A program made the translations under genes and the position numbers. Positions 47,091 through 59,610 of a DNA stretch of 64,000 bases are shown here, piece by piece. The notes beneath the pieces are model-generated. The model worked only from the letters and a program-made list of their open reading frames with translations, was not told the DNA's origin and made no database searches. Location of the stretch: NCBI RefSeq assembly GCF_014736495.1, contig NZ_MDUX01000001.1:62001-126000 (forward strand), written 5' to 3'. Each line of letters opens with the position of its first letter. Position 1 is the stretch's first letter. The stretch comes from Candidatus Dactylopiibacterium carminicum. Its GTDB lineage: Bacteria > Pseudomonadota > Gammaproteobacteria > Burkholderiales > Rhodocyclaceae.

Positions 47091-48346
47091 TGAGTCAAAG
47101 CATGACAGCAGATATCCCAGGAGCCGCCGCTGCCGCGCGCCACGCCACCCGCCAGGTGCGCATCGGGCGGGTGCTGGTCGGCTCCGACGCACCCATCGTG
47201 GTCCAGTCGATGACCAACACCGACACTGCGGATCACATAGCCACCGCGATCCAGATCGCGCAGCTGGCGCGAGCCGGTTCCGAGCTGGTACGCATCACGG
47301 TCAATAACGATGAGTCCGCGCGTGCCGTGCCGCGTATCTTCGAGCAACTGGCAAAGATGGATGTCGACGTGCCCATCATTGGGGACTTCCATTACAACGG
47401 GCACAAGCTGCTGATCGAGAATCCAGACTGTGCGCAGTTGCTAGCCAAATACCGCATCAATCCGGGCAACGTCGGCCAGGGGACAAAGCGTGACACGCAG
47501 TTCGCGCAGATCGTCGAACTCGCCTGCAGGCATGACAAGCCCGTGCGTATCGGCGTGAACTGGGGCAGCTTCGATCAATCCGTGCTGGCGCGCATGATGG
47601 ATGCGAATGCCCAACGGGCGACCCCTTGGGATATCGGTGCGGTGATGCGCGAGGCGCTGATCGTCTCCGCGCTGGAATCCGCGCAGGCGGCCGAAGGCGT
47701 CGGCCTGGCGGCAGACCGCATCATCCTGTCATGCAAGGTTTCCAGCGTGCAGGATCTGATCGCCACCTATCGCGAACTGGCGCGTCGCTGTGACTATCCG
47801 CTGCATCTTGGTCTCACCGAGGCAGGCATGGGCAGCAAGGGCATCGTGGCATCGACGGCAGCACTGGCCGTATTGCTGCAGGAAGGCATCGGCGACACCA
47901 TCCGCGTCTCGCTGACGCCGGAGCCGGGTGAGTCGCGTACGCAGGAAGTCATCGTGGCGCAGGAGATCCTGCAGACCATGGGGCTGCGGGCCTTCACGCC
48001 GATGGTTACGGCTTGTCCGGGCTGCGGTCGGACTACCAGCACCTTCTTCCAGGAGCTGGCGCAAAATGTGCAAAGTTATGTGCGCGAGCAGATGCCCGTC
48101 TGGCGTACGCAATATGACGGCGTCGAAAACCTGACCCTGGCCGTGATGGGGTGCGTGGTCAATGGCCCGGGCGAGAGCAAGCATGCCAACATCGGCATCT
48201 CGCTGCCGGGAACCGGGGAAAGTCCGGCCGCGCCGGTCTTCATCGACGGGCAGAAAGCCGTGACCCTGCGTGGAGACAATATCGCAGCGGAGTTCCGAAC
48301 CATTCTCGATAATTACGTTGCAACGAAATACACCAAGAAGATCTGA
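47090..48346 (+). CDS. ispG: 4-hydroxy-3-methylbut-2-en-1-yl diphosphate synthase
   Basis: 418 residues, the long form common in Betaproteobacteria. The start is [11 protein letters not shown] with family motifs [38 protein letters not shown], and the 4Fe-4S ligands in CPGCGR and [15 protein letters not shown]. It acts at the penultimate step of the MEP isoprenoid pathway. ATG at 47090 shares a base with the rodZ stop (TAATG). Confidence 0.97.
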   Translation: MSQSMTADIPGAAAAARHATRQVRIGRVLVGSDAPIVVQSMTNTDTADHIATAIQIAQLARAGSELVRITVNNDESARAVPRIFEQLAKMDVDVPIIGDFHYNGHKLLIENPDCAQLLAKYRINPGNVGQGTKRDTQFAQIVELACRHDKPVRIGVNWGSFDQSVLARMMDANAQRATPWDIGAVMREALIVSALESAQAAEGVGLAADRIILSCKVSSVQDLIATYRELARRCDYPLHLGLTEAGMGSKGIVASTAALAVLLQEGIGDTIRVSLTPEPGESRTQEVIVAQEILQTMGLRAFTPMVTACPGCGRTTSTFFQELAQNVQSYVREQMPVWRTQYDGVENLTLAVMGCVVNGPGESKHANIGISLPGTGESPAAPVFIDGQKAVTLRGDNIAAEFRTILDNYVATKYTKKI

Positions 48347-48350
48347 ACCG

Positions 48351-49634
48351 ATGAGTACCAAACTGCAAGGCGTGCGCGGCATGAACGACCTGCTTCCTGA
48401 TGAGGCCGAGCGCTGGGAAGCCTTTGAGGAGATCGTGCGCGACTGGCTCAAGAGCTATGGTTATCGCCCGATCCGCTCCCCCATCGTCGAGCCGACTGCC
48501 CTGTTCCATCGTGGCGTGGGCGAGCATACCGACATCGTCGAGAAGGAGATGTACAGCTTCGAGGACCGTCTCAATGGCGAGCAGCTTACGCTGCGTCCCG
48601 AGGGAACGGCCTCCTGCGTGCGCTCCGTGATCGAACACAACCTGCTGTTCCAGAACTCGCAGCGTCTCTACTACAGTGGACCGATGTTCCGCCACGAACG
48701 CCCCCAGAAGGGACGGTACCGCCAGTTTCATCAGGTCGGGGTCGAAGCGCTGGGGTTTGCCGGGCCGGATATCGATGCAGAGCACATCGTGATGTGCCGT
48801 CGGTTGTGGGATGATCTCGGGCTTGAAGATGTCGAGCTGCAGCTCAACTCCTTGGGAGATGCGGCCGAGCGGGCTACGCACCGAGCCGAGTTGATCGCCT
48901 ATCTGGAGCGCCATCAGGATCAGCTGGATGAAGACGGCAAGCGTCGCCTGCACGCCAATCCGCTGCGTGTGCTGGATACCAAGAACCCTGCGTTGCAGGA
49001 CATTGTGGATGCCGCGCCGAAGCTGCTCGATTATCTGGGCGCGGAATCACTCAAACACTTCGAGGCCGTGCAGGCCATGCTGCGCGAGGCCGCCGTACCC
49101 TATCGCATCAATCCGCGTCTGGTGCGCGGGCTGGACTACTACAACCGCACCGTGTTCGAATGGACGACCACGCGCCTGGGCGCGCAGGCAACTTTCTGCG
49201 CAGGCGGGCGCTACGACAGTCTGATCGAGCAACTGGGCGGGCGTGCCTCACCGGCCTGCGGCTTCGCCATGGGCATGGAGCGCGTGATGCTGCTGTGGCA
49301 GGACGGGCTGGAGGCGGGATCGCTGGTGAGTCCGGATCTGTATGTTGTGCACCAGGGCGAAAGGGCGCAACCCTTCGCCTTCCGCGCGGCGGAACTGTTG
49401 CGTAGTGCGGGCTTCGCGGTGGTGTTTCACTGTGGCGGTGGCGGGTTCAAGTCGCAGATGAAGAAGGCTGATGCCTCCGGTGCCGCGTTTGCCGTGATCG
49501 TGGGCGATGATGAGGCGGCGGCTGGCATGCTTGCCCTCAAACCACTGCGCGAGGCAGGAGAGCAGGTCTCCCTGGCGCCCGAAGCCGCAGCCGAATGGCT
49601 GGCAGAGCGGCTTTATGGTGACGATGAGGCCTGA
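48351..49634 (+). CDS. hisS: Histidine--tRNA ligase
   Basis: 427 residues. Class II motifs are present: [17 protein letters not shown] at the start, motif 2 [16 protein letters not shown], the histidine-specific [15 protein letters not shown] and [14 protein letters not shown], then the C-terminal anticodon-binding domain. Start ATG at 48351, 4 bases after the ispG stop. yfgM follows after 51 bases. Confidence 0.98.
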   Translation: MSTKLQGVRGMNDLLPDEAERWEAFEEIVRDWLKSYGYRPIRSPIVEPTALFHRGVGEHTDIVEKEMYSFEDRLNGEQLTLRPEGTASCVRSVIEHNLLFQNSQRLYYSGPMFRHERPQKGRYRQFHQVGVEALGFAGPDIDAEHIVMCRRLWDDLGLEDVELQLNSLGDAAERATHRAELIAYLERHQDQLDEDGKRRLHANPLRVLDTKNPALQDIVDAAPKLLDYLGAESLKHFEAVQAMLREAAVPYRINPRLVRGLDYYNRTVFEWTTTRLGAQATFCAGGRYDSLIEQLGGRASPACGFAMGMERVMLLWQDGLEAGSLVSPDLYVVHQGERAQPFAFRAAELLRSAGFAVVFHCGGGGFKSQMKKADASGAAFAVIVGDDEAAAGMLALKPLREAGEQVSLAPEAAAEWLAERLYGDDEA

Positions 49635-49685
49635 GGGCGCGACGCAAGATTGATGATCCATTGAAACTAGAAACGGAAACGAGAC

Positions 49686-50339
49686 ATGCCCGCATATGAT
49701 CTGGAAGAACAGGAACAACTGGCAGCCATCAAGGCATGGTGGGAAAAGTACGGCAACCTGCTGACTGGCGTCGCACTGGTGGTGGCGCTGGCCGTCAGTG
49801 GTGTGCAGGGCTGGCGCTGGTATTCCGCCGGCCAGGCCGGCAAGGCTGGTGCACTGTACGCTGCGGTATCCCAGGCAGCCTTGGCCAAGGATGCTGACAA
49901 GACCCGCGCCCTGACCGACGAACTGATCGACAAGCATGGCAGTACGCTGTCCGCGGAGCTGGCAGCACTGCAGATGGCACAACTCGAGGTTGAAGCCGGC
50001 AAGCCGGATGCGGCACGTGCCTACCTCGAGCGGCTGGTCGACAAGGGCAGTGATGCCCTGTTGCGTGATCTGGCACGACTGCGTCTGGCCAGCCTGCAAT
50101 CCGACGCCGGCGATCTGGATGCGGCCGCCCGTACCTTGCAGGCCACGCCTGTACCCGCCCTGAATGCGCGTTTCGAGGATTTGCGGGGCGACATTCTTTT
50201 CGCCAAAGGATCGGCGGATGAGGCGCGTGCGGCCTATCAGCGTGCGCTTGCAGCGATCAACAAGACGCCTGCCTCGGCGCAATCGCAAGGCATCCGTTTC
50301 GTGGTTCAGACCAAACTTGACGCCCTTGGAGGGGCATGA
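49686..50339 (+). CDS. yfgM: YfgM-family membrane-anchored TPR protein
   Basis: 217 residues. EEQEQLAAIKAWWEKYGN is the family start, followed by one membrane helix (LLTGVALVVALAVSGVQGW) and a periplasmic TPR domain. YfgM associates with SecYEG/PpiD and is thought to be an accessory chaperone. It ends at a TGA overlapping the bamB ATG. Confidence 0.92.
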   Translation: MPAYDLEEQEQLAAIKAWWEKYGNLLTGVALVVALAVSGVQGWRWYSAGQAGKAGALYAAVSQAALAKDADKTRALTDELIDKHGSTLSAELAALQMAQLEVEAGKPDAARAYLERLVDKGSDALLRDLARLRLASLQSDAGDLDAAARTLQATPVPALNARFEDLRGDILFAKGSADEARAAYQRALAAINKTPASAQSQGIRFVVQTKLDALGGA

Positions 50340-51475
50340 TGAAACTGCGCTCACCGCTGTTGCTGTGCCTGTTGTCGGCGCTTGTTCTTGCCGCTTGTTC
50401 TTCTTCCTCCACGCGGCCACAGCCTTCACCGCTGCCGGTGTTTTCCTCTGCCGCCGAATTGCGCGAGCAGTGGTCTCATGGACCGGGGAAATTGCGCGAT
50501 GCCCTGCTGCGGCCCGGGTTGGCGGGTGGCAGTGTCTATGCCGCAGGCGAACAGGGGGAGGTGATCCGCATCGATGCCGCCGGGCGACGCGTGTGGCGTG
50601 CCGATACGGATATCCGCCTGAGTGGTGGCGTTGCCAGCGATGGTGGCGTGGTATTGGTCGGTGGCAGTGAAGGCGAGCTGGTCGCACTGGATGCCGATTC
50701 CGGCAAGCTGCGTTGGCGGACTGCTGTTGGTGGCGAAATTCTTTCCTTGCCATTGATTGCGGACGATCTTGCACTGGTGCGTGTCGGTGACTATCAAATC
50801 GCCGCATATGGCTTGACCGATGGCAAGCGCCGTTGGGTGTATCAGCGTACGCAGTCACCCTTGGCCTTGCGCAGCCATAACGGTTTTGTGCGTAGCGGGG
50901 ATGTCGTGCTGGCTGGTTTCTCGGGGGGCAAGCTGGTGGCGTTGAGTCTGGCGGGCGGGCTGCAACGTTGGGAAGCGACGATTGCCCAGCCGCGTGGCGC
51001 GAACGAGCTCGAGCGCATGGCCGATGTTGTCGGCGAACCAGTGCTGGTGGGCGAAATGGTGTGCGCCGCGTCTTTCCAGGGACGGGTGACTTGCGTCGAT
51101 CGCACCAGTGGTCAATTGCGTTGGGCGCGTGACATTCCTTCCACCACCGGACTTGCTGCCGATGGGGACAGTCTGTACGTCGTGGATTCGCTGGATGCTG
51201 TCTATTCGCTGGATGTCGCCACCGGCTCCACGCGCTGGAAGCAGGAAAAACTGGGGTATCGCCAGCTGGTGCGTCCGCTGGTCGTGGGCACGCGCCTTGT
51301 GGTGGCCGACGCCCAGGGCTACATCCATGTGCTTGACCGCAGCAATGGCACGTTCGTCGCGCGAGCGCGCGCTGACTCTTCGGGGGTTTTCGCCCCCATG
51401 CTCGCACTGCCGAACGATGGCTTCGCGACACAGACCCGCGACGGCGAAGTAATCGCCTGGTCGTTCAAACGCTGA
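50336..51475 (+). CDS. bamB: Outer-membrane assembly lipoprotein BamB
   Basis: 379 residues. The lipobox LAAC places the lipidated Cys at 21. The rest is an eight-bladed PQQ-type beta-propeller with repeated pattern such as GELVALDADSGKLRWRT and RVTCVDRTSGQLRWAR. BamB assists BamA in inserting outer-membrane proteins. ATG at 50336 or 50339 (tandem ATG) overlaps the yfgM stop. der follows after 12 bases. Confidence 0.95.
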   Translation: MMKLRSPLLLCLLSALVLAACSSSSTRPQPSPLPVFSSAAELREQWSHGPGKLRDALLRPGLAGGSVYAAGEQGEVIRIDAAGRRVWRADTDIRLSGGVASDGGVVLVGGSEGELVALDADSGKLRWRTAVGGEILSLPLIADDLALVRVGDYQIAAYGLTDGKRRWVYQRTQSPLALRSHNGFVRSGDVVLAGFSGGKLVALSLAGGLQRWEATIAQPRGANELERMADVVGEPVLVGEMVCAASFQGRVTCVDRTSGQLRWARDIPSTTGLAADGDSLYVVDSLDAVYSLDVATGSTRWKQEKLGYRQLVRPLVVGTRLVVADAQGYIHVLDRSNGTFVARARADSSGVFAPMLALPNDGFATQTRDGEVIAWSFKR

Positions 51476-51487
51476 GAAAGCAACCAG

Positions 51488-52822
51488 GTGAAACCTACGC
51501 TGGTGCTGGTGGGCCGACCCAATGTCGGTAAATCCACTCTATTCAACCGATTGACCCGGACCCGCGATGCGCTCGTGGCGGACATGCCGGGGCTGACGCG
51601 GGACCGCCACTATGGCATCGGCCGTGTCGGTTCGCGTGATTACTTCGTCGTCGATACCGGAGGCTTCGAGCCACTGGCAAAAGAGGGCGTGGTGGCTGAG
51701 ATGGCTCGCCAGGCCGAAGCCGCCATTGCGGAAGGCGATGCGTTGCTGTTCATTGTCGATGGGCGTGTCGGTCTGACACCGCACGACAAGCAGATTGCCG
51801 ATACCTTGCGTCGTGCTGGCCGACCAGTGTTTCTGGTGGTCAACAAGGGTGAAGGCGTCAATCGCGACACCTTCTCGGCGGAATTTCACGAGCTGGGATT
51901 CGGTACGCCCTATGTGATCTCTGCCGCGCATGGCGAGGGCGTGCGTCAGCTCGTCGATCTGGTGCTGGAGTCTTTCCCCGCTGCGGCCGAAGAGGATGAG
52001 GGGGCCGAGCGTGGCCCACGCGTAGCCATCGTGGGGCGTCCCAATGTAGGAAAATCCACGCTGATCAACGCTTTGCTGGGCGAAGATCGCGTGATTGCCT
52101 TCGATATGCCGGGTACGACGCGGGATGCCATTGCGATCCCGTTCGAGCGCAATGGACGAGCTTATACCTTGATCGATACGGCCGGGCTGCGTCGCCGTGG
52201 CAAGGTGTTCGAGGCGATCGAGAAATTCTCGGTCATCAAGACGCTGCAGGCGGTGGAAGAGGCGAATGTGGTCGTGATGGTCCTGGATGCGAGCCAGGAC
52301 ATTTCGGATCAGGATGCGCACATTGCCGGGTTCGTGCTCGATGCTGGCCGCGCGCTGGTACTGGCGATCAACAAATGGGACAGTGTTGACGACTATCGCC
52401 GCGAACGCGTGCGTGCGGAGATTGAACGCAAGCTCTATTTCCTTGGATTCGCGCGCCATCATTACATCTCCGCGCTGAAGTCGGTCGGAGTTGGCGCGCT
52501 GCTCAAATCGGTGGATCTGGCCTATGCCGCAGCCATGGCCAAGTTGCCTACCCCGCGTTTGACGCGTGCACTGCAGCTCGCGGTGAGCAAGCAGGCGCCA
52601 CCACGGCATGGCGTGTTCAGACCCAAGATGCGCTATGCCCACCAAGGAGGGCAGAATCCACCGGTGGTAGTGGTCCACGGCAATGCGCTCGATCATGTGC
52701 CTGAAGCCTATCGACGCTATCTCGAACGCGCCTTCGTGGATACTTTCAAGCTGCAGGGAACGCCTTTGCGCATTGAGTTCCGGTCGGCACACAACCCCTA
52801 TGCGGACAAGGACAAAGACTGA
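51488..52822 (+). CDS. der: Ribosome-assembly GTPase Der
   Basis: 444 residues with two tandem GTPase domains, each with GRPNVGKST (first near residue 8, second near 183), switch regions LTRDRHYG and GTTRDAI, DTGG/DTAG and NKxx motifs, plus a KH-like C-terminal domain. It helps mature the 50S subunit. GTG start at 51488. It ends the rlmN-to-der gene run. Confidence 0.97.
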   Translation: MKPTLVLVGRPNVGKSTLFNRLTRTRDALVADMPGLTRDRHYGIGRVGSRDYFVVDTGGFEPLAKEGVVAEMARQAEAAIAEGDALLFIVDGRVGLTPHDKQIADTLRRAGRPVFLVVNKGEGVNRDTFSAEFHELGFGTPYVISAAHGEGVRQLVDLVLESFPAAAEEDEGAERGPRVAIVGRPNVGKSTLINALLGEDRVIAFDMPGTTRDAIAIPFERNGRAYTLIDTAGLRRRGKVFEAIEKFSVIKTLQAVEEANVVVMVLDASQDISDQDAHIAGFVLDAGRALVLAINKWDSVDDYRRERVRAEIERKLYFLGFARHHYISALKSVGVGALLKSVDLAYAAAMAKLPTPRLTRALQLAVSKQAPPRHGVFRPKMRYAHQGGQNPPVVVVHGNALDHVPEAYRRYLERAFVDTFKLQGTPLRIEFRSAHNPYADKDKD

Positions 52823-52835
52823 TACCCTGTCTAGC

Positions 52836-52876
52836 CGACCAGTGACTGGACTGGTCGCAGGCACGCCTGAGGCGTT
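52836..52876. promoter_or_regulatory. Two inverted repeats between der and hfq
   Basis: CGACCAGT pairs with ACTGGTCG (52836-52857) over a 6-base loop, followed by ACGCCTGAGGCGT (52864-52876). There is no T run after either. They may end der transcription weakly or act in the hfq leader. Confidence 0.35.
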
Positions 52877-52914
52877 ACCATCAACCCCCATAACAACACC
52901 CAGAGGGCCATACC

Positions 52915-53172
52915 ATGAGCAACAAAGGCCAGATGCTGCAGGACCCTTTTTTGAACACCCTGCGTCGCGAACACATCCCGGTTTCCATCTACTTGGTCAA
53001 TGGCATCAAGCTGCAAGGCCATGTCGAATCTTTCGATCAGTACGTCGTACTGCTGAAGAATACTGTCACCCAGATGGTGTACAAGCACGCCATCTCCACT
53101 GTCGTGCCTGCGCGTGCGGTTTCCATCCCGCATGAAAATCCGGCAGAGCCTGCCGCTGCTCCCAAGGACTGA
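52915..53172 (+). CDS. hfq: RNA chaperone Hfq
   Basis: 85 residues. Sm1 motif ([21 protein letters not shown]-rich proximal face FLNTLR) and Sm2 motif [10 protein letters not shown] are intact, with a short Pro/Ala tail typical of Betaproteobacteria. Hexameric Hfq pairs small RNAs with targets. It heads the hfq-hflX-hflK-hflC group, with a 131-base gap before hflX. Confidence 0.98.
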   Translation: MSNKGQMLQDPFLNTLRREHIPVSIYLVNGIKLQGHVESFDQYVVLLKNTVTQMVYKHAISTVVPARAVSIPHENPAEPAAAPKD

Positions 53173-53303
53173 GTTGCCAGGTTCGTCAGCGCGGGCCGCA
53201 GGGCCCGCGTCGCGGGTGATTGCGGAAAACCGTTTCTTCTTCCGTTTGTATCCGGTTCGTGGGCCGATCTTGATCACCCACGAGCTTTTGCTCGTCCGTC
53301 CGC

Positions 53304-54434
53304 ATGTTTGATCGCCCTAGCGCGGAAGCCAATCGCGCCATCCTCGTTCAGCTTGATTTCGGTCAGCCGGGATTGTCGGAGCGGCTGTCGGAACTGCGTC
53401 TTCTGGCAGAGTCTGCGGGGGCCGAGATCGTGGGCGAAGTCTACGGGCCGCGGCGAGCGCCGGATCCTGCCTTGTTCGCAGGTTCGGGCAAGGTTGCCGA
53501 AATCGGCGAGCTGGCTGGTCTGCAACAGGCCGACATCATCATCTTCAATCATGAACTGAGCGCGGCTCAGCAGCGGAATCTCGAGCGCGCGCTGGCTCGC
53601 CGGGTGATAGACTGTACGGCGCTGATCCTGGATATCTTCGCGCTTCGAGCGAAAAGCCACGAAGGCAAGCTGCAGGTGGAGCTGGCTCAGCTTGAGCATC
53701 TATCCACACGCCTGATCCGTGGCTGGACCCACTTGGAACGGCAAAAGGGGGGCATCGGGCTGCGTGGCCCCGGGGAAACACAGCTGGAGACCGATCGCCG
53801 CCTGCTGGGCAAGCGTGTGAAGTTGCTCAAGGAGCGGTTGCGATTGCTTGAACGTCAGCGTCAGGTCCGGCGGCGTGGCCGCGAGCGCCGCGATGTACCG
53901 ACGGTGTCGCTGGTCGGCTATACCAATGCGGGCAAGTCCACGCTGTTCAATGCGGTGACCAAGGCTGGGGCCTATGCTGCTGACCAACTGTTCGCCACGC
54001 TGGATACCACGTCGAGGCGTGTCTATCTAGGCGAGGCGGGTGCTGGGGTTGTGCTTTCCGATACGGTGGGGTTCATCCGCGAGTTGCCGCATTCTCTGGT
54101 TGAGGCCTTTCACGCCACGTTGGAGGAAACGGCGCAGGCGGATCTACTGTTGCACGTGGTGGATGCGGCTTCGCCGGATCGCGAGGCGCAGATCGAGGTC
54201 GTCAATGCGGTATTGGCCGAGATCGGTGCAGGGGATGTGTCCCAGATCCTGGTGTGGAACAAGCTTGACCTGACCCATGGCGAGCCGGCGATCGAGCTTG
54301 ACGCCTATGGTAAAATCGAACGCGTTTTGCTCAGCGCCCGGACGGGTGCCGGGCTCGGCTTGCTGCGGCAGGCCTTGGCCAATACGCTATATCCCGCTTC
54401 CGCAGCGAACGCGGAACCCCCTTCTGATGTCTAG
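53304..54434 (+). CDS. hflX: Ribosome-associated GTPase HflX
   Basis: 376 residues. The N-terminal domain has VGEVYGPRRAPDPALFAGSG and the glycine-rich GGIGLRGPGETQLETDRR; the G domain has GYTNAGKST (G1), DTVGFIRELPH (G3) and NKLD (G4). HflX splits stalled ribosomes. ATG at 53304. Next gene hflK starts 33 bases later. Confidence 0.96.
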   Translation: MFDRPSAEANRAILVQLDFGQPGLSERLSELRLLAESAGAEIVGEVYGPRRAPDPALFAGSGKVAEIGELAGLQQADIIIFNHELSAAQQRNLERALARRVIDCTALILDIFALRAKSHEGKLQVELAQLEHLSTRLIRGWTHLERQKGGIGLRGPGETQLETDRRLLGKRVKLLKERLRLLERQRQVRRRGRERRDVPTVSLVGYTNAGKSTLFNAVTKAGAYAADQLFATLDTTSRRVYLGEAGAGVVLSDTVGFIRELPHSLVEAFHATLEETAQADLLLHVVDAASPDREAQIEVVNAVLAEIGAGDVSQILVWNKLDLTHGEPAIELDAYGKIERVLLSARTGAGLGLLRQALANTLYPASAANAEPPSDV

Positions 54435-54467
54435 GCACCGAGTATCCTCATGATCACCGGAGTTCTC

Positions 54468-55745
54468 ATGTCAATCAATGATCCACGCTGGGGCAACAAG
54501 GACCCAGACGATCGCCCCAACGACGATCGCCGCAATCCAGAGCAGGGGCCACCTGATCTCGACGATATCTGGCGGGATTTCAACAGCCGGCTTGGCGGCA
54601 TGTTCGGCAAGCGTGGCGGTGGCAATGGTGGCGGTAACGGCAACAACGTTGGCGGCCAGCCGCCGGTGTCCTCGCGCCAACTCGGCGGTGGGCTGGCGCT
54701 GATCGTAGTCGCTGTGCTCGTGCTGTGGCTGGCCAGCGGTTTCTACATTGTCGACGCCAGTCAGCGTGGCGTGGTGATGCGTTTTGGCAAGTTCCAGGAA
54801 GTGACGGGTGAAGGCTTGCGCTGGCGTCTGCCTTATCCCTTCGAGAGCCACGAAGTGGTGGATACCACACGCGTACGCAACGTGGAGGTCGGCTTCCGCA
54901 GTGGTGATCGGGCAACCAATCTGCATGAATCCCTGATGCTCACTGATGATGAAAACATTGTGAACATCCAGTTTGCCGTGCAGTACAACCTCAACAGTCC
55001 CGAAGCCTTCTTGTTCACCAACAAGGATCCGGACGTAATGGTCAAGCAGGTGGCGGAATCCGCCATGCGCGAGGTCGTCGGCAAGAGCAAGATGGATTTC
55101 GTGCTCTATGAAGGTCGCGAAACGGTTGCGACCGACGTGCAGGTGCTGATTCAGCGTATTCTCGACAGCTACAAGATCAATGGTTTCGAGAACAGCGGCA
55201 TTCTCGTCAACCGGGTGACCCTGCAAAACGCGCAGCCACCGCAACAGGTGCAGGCGGCGTTCGAAGACGCGGTGAAGGCCAGTCAGGACCGCGAGCGCCT
55301 GAAGAACGAAGGCCAGGCTTACTTCAATGAAGTGGTGCCGAAGGCCGAAGGGACGGCGGCACGTTTGCGTGAAGAGGCTCAGGCCTATTCAGCTTCGCTG
55401 ATTGCACGTGCCGATGGTGATGCCAGTCGCTTCAAGCAGTTGTTCACTGAGTATGCGAAGGCGCCGGAAGTTACGCGTAACCGCCTGTACATCGATGCCA
55501 TGGAGCAGGTTTTTGCCAGTACGACCAAGCTGATGGTCGATACCTGTGGCAATGGCAATCTACTCTACCTGCCGTTGGACAAACTGCTGCAGGGGGGCCA
55601 AGCCGCCAGTGGGCAGCCCACGGCTGTCGCACAGACGCCGTCCGCGCCGGCGGCGCCGGTCGCCGCGCCGCAACAGCAGGGACGCGCCGAGCTGGACCTG
55701 CGCACCCGCGATGTATTGCGTAGCCGCGAGAGGGGAGAACGATGA
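54468..55745 (+). CDS. hflK: FtsH protease modulator HflK
   Basis: 425 residues. An unusual Gly/Asn-rich N-terminal stretch (residues 40-60) precedes a membrane helix (ALIVVAVLVLWLASGFYIV) and a SPFH/band-7 domain starting DASQRGVVMRFGKFQEV. The C-terminal tail is Ala/Gln/Pro-rich. With HflC it caps FtsH and affects its proteolysis. Start ATG 54468 is preferred over 54450 because GGAG at 54458-54461 is well spaced. It overlaps hflC by 4 bases. Confidence 0.95.
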   Translation: MSINDPRWGNKDPDDRPNDDRRNPEQGPPDLDDIWRDFNSRLGGMFGKRGGGNGGGNGNNVGGQPPVSSRQLGGGLALIVVAVLVLWLASGFYIVDASQRGVVMRFGKFQEVTGEGLRWRLPYPFESHEVVDTTRVRNVEVGFRSGDRATNLHESLMLTDDENIVNIQFAVQYNLNSPEAFLFTNKDPDVMVKQVAESAMREVVGKSKMDFVLYEGRETVATDVQVLIQRILDSYKINGFENSGILVNRVTLQNAQPPQQVQAAFEDAVKASQDRERLKNEGQAYFNEVVPKAEGTAARLREEAQAYSASLIARADGDASRFKQLFTEYAKAPEVTRNRLYIDAMEQVFASTTKLMVDTCGNGNLLYLPLDKLLQGGQAASGQPTAVAQTPSAPAAPVAAPQQQGRAELDLRTRDVLRSRERGER

Positions 55746-56617
55746 TGAATGCACGCCTGCCCGTATTTTTCGGTGGGATCCTGCTCGCCGTGGCGGTGTT
55801 GTCGATGTCGCTGTTCACGGTCGATCAGCGCCGTTATGCGCTGGTTTTCCAGTTGGGCGAGATCAAGCGTCCGGTGACTGAAGCCGGTCTCTATTTTAAG
55901 TTGCCGATGATCCAGAACGTGCAGTATTACGATGCACGCATCCTTACGCTGGATTCGCCGGATTCCGAGCTTTTCCAGACCGCAGAGAAGAAGAACGTGC
56001 TGGTGGACTCCTTCACCCGTTGGCGCATCGGGGATCCGTCCGTGTATTACCGTGCCTTCGGCATGGATGAGCCGCGTGCCCGTAACCGTCTGAGCCAGAC
56101 GGTGAACGCGGTGATGCGTGAAGAGTTTGGTAAGCGTCAGATGCACGAAGTGATCTCGGGTGAGCGCCAGCGCATGATGGAAGTGGTGCGGGAGCGTTCC
56201 GCCCAGGATGCCGTGCGCTATGGTGTGCAGATCGTCGATGTGCGCGTCAAGCGTGTGGAGCTGCCCAGCGCCGTGAGTGATTCTGTGTATGGCCGCATGG
56301 AAGCCGAACGCAAGCGTGTGGCGAATGAACTGCGTGCGACCGGTGGTGCCGAAGCAGAGCAGATCCGAGCTGAGGCCGACCGCCGGCGTGAGGTCATCGT
56401 TGCCGAGGCCTATCGCGATGCACAGGTGATCAAGGGCGAAGGCGATGCCAAGGCTGCTGCAATCTATGCAGAGGCTTTTGGCCGCAGCCCGGAGTTCTTC
56501 CGCTTCTGGCGCAGCATGGAAGCCTACAAGCAGACCTTCAACAGCAAGAGTGACATGCTGGTGGTCGACCCTTCGTCTGATTTCTTCAAGTATCTGAAGA
56601 ACAGCGGCAACAAGTAA
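55742..56617 (+). CDS. hflC: FtsH protease modulator HflC
   Basis: 291 residues. N-terminal membrane anchor (FFGGILLAVAVLSMSLF), SPFH domain (TVDQRRYALVFQLGEIKRP), long helical region (EAERKRVANELRATGGAEAE) and conserved ending FFRFWRSMEAYKQTF. Overlaps hflK (ATGA). Partner of HflK around FtsH in the inner membrane. Confidence 0.96.
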   Translation: MMNARLPVFFGGILLAVAVLSMSLFTVDQRRYALVFQLGEIKRPVTEAGLYFKLPMIQNVQYYDARILTLDSPDSELFQTAEKKNVLVDSFTRWRIGDPSVYYRAFGMDEPRARNRLSQTVNAVMREEFGKRQMHEVISGERQRMMEVVRERSAQDAVRYGVQIVDVRVKRVELPSAVSDSVYGRMEAERKRVANELRATGGAEAEQIRAEADRRREVIVAEAYRDAQVIKGEGDAKAAAIYAEAFGRSPEFFRFWRSMEAYKQTFNSKSDMLVVDPSSDFFKYLKNSGNK

Positions 56618-56618
56618 G

Positions 56619-56804
56619 ATGCTGCAGGACTTCCTTGCCGCACTGGCGCTGATGCTGGTGCTTGAAGGCATTCTTCCGCTTGTCGCGCCAGGATTCTGGC
56701 GCGACACCTTTACCCGCATCACCCGCTTTACGGATGGTCAACTGCGCTTTGTCGGGCTGACCTCCCTGCTGCTGGGCTGCGTGCTGTTCATTCTGTTCAA
56801 GTGA
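56619..56804 (+). CDS. DUF2065 small membrane protein
   Basis: 61 residues with two hydrophobic helices ([20 protein letters not shown] and [17 protein letters not shown]). The pattern LEGILPL-PG-WR matches DUF2065 proteins, always found after hflC. The function is unknown. ATG begins 2 bases after the hflC stop. hisZ follows 10 bases later. Confidence 0.9.
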   Translation: MLQDFLAALALMLVLEGILPLVAPGFWRDTFTRITRFTDGQLRFVGLTSLLLGCVLFILFK

Positions 56805-56814
56805 TTTGACGTCC

Positions 56815-59297
<2,483 letters not shown>

Positions 59298-59307
59298 TGT
59301 AAAACAA

Positions 59308-59335
59308 AAAGGCCGGCGTGCTGCCGGCCTTTCAG
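59308..59335 (+). terminator. Rho-independent terminator after purA
   Basis: AAAGGCCGGC pairs perfectly with GCCGGCCTTT over a GTGCT loop, 10 bases after the purA stop. The following T run is short. Confidence 0.8.
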
Positions 59336-59407
59336 TTTCCGAGAACTGCCGCTTGCCCGGCAATGTACGAATGATTGATTGGATGCGTTTGAACGAAGGA
59401 AGATCAG

Positions 59408-59443
59408 AAAACAAAAAAGCCAGCTCGTTGAGCTGGCTTTCTG
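59408..59443 (-). terminator. Rho-independent terminator after tRNA-Leu
   Basis: On the minus strand, AAAGCCAGCTC pairs with GAGCTGGCTTT over an AAC loop and is followed by TTTGTTTT. It lies 9 bases past the tRNA 3-prime end. Confidence 0.88.
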
Positions 59444-59451
59444 TGCGAATT

Positions 59452-59536
59452 TGGTGCCCAGGAGAGGACTCGAACCTCCACACCTTGCGGCACTAGTACC
59501 TGAAACTAGCGCGTCTACCAATTTCGCCACCTGGGC
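59452..59536 (-). tRNA. tRNA-Leu (anticodon CAG)
   Basis: An 85-base type II tRNA with encoded CCA. Acceptor GCCCAGG pairs with CCTGGGC, the D arm has GGTAGACGC, the anticodon loop TTCAGGT presents CAG, a long variable arm follows, and the T loop is GGTTCGAGTCC. It has its own promoter and terminator on the minus strand. Confidence 0.96.
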
Positions 59537-59565
59537 AATCCGCCGCGAGAGCAGCGAAGAACGGC

Positions 59566-59593
59566 ATTATAGGGAACAATTCCAACGAGTCAA
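59566..59593 (-). promoter_or_regulatory. Strong sigma70 promoter for tRNA-Leu
   Basis: Read on the minus strand, TTGACT (59593-59588) and TATAAT (59571-59566) are 16 bases apart, about 30 bases before the tRNA 5-prime end. It lies only 18 bases from the divergent rnr start. Confidence 0.75.
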
Positions 59594-59610
59594 CTGGACA
59601 ACAAGAATAA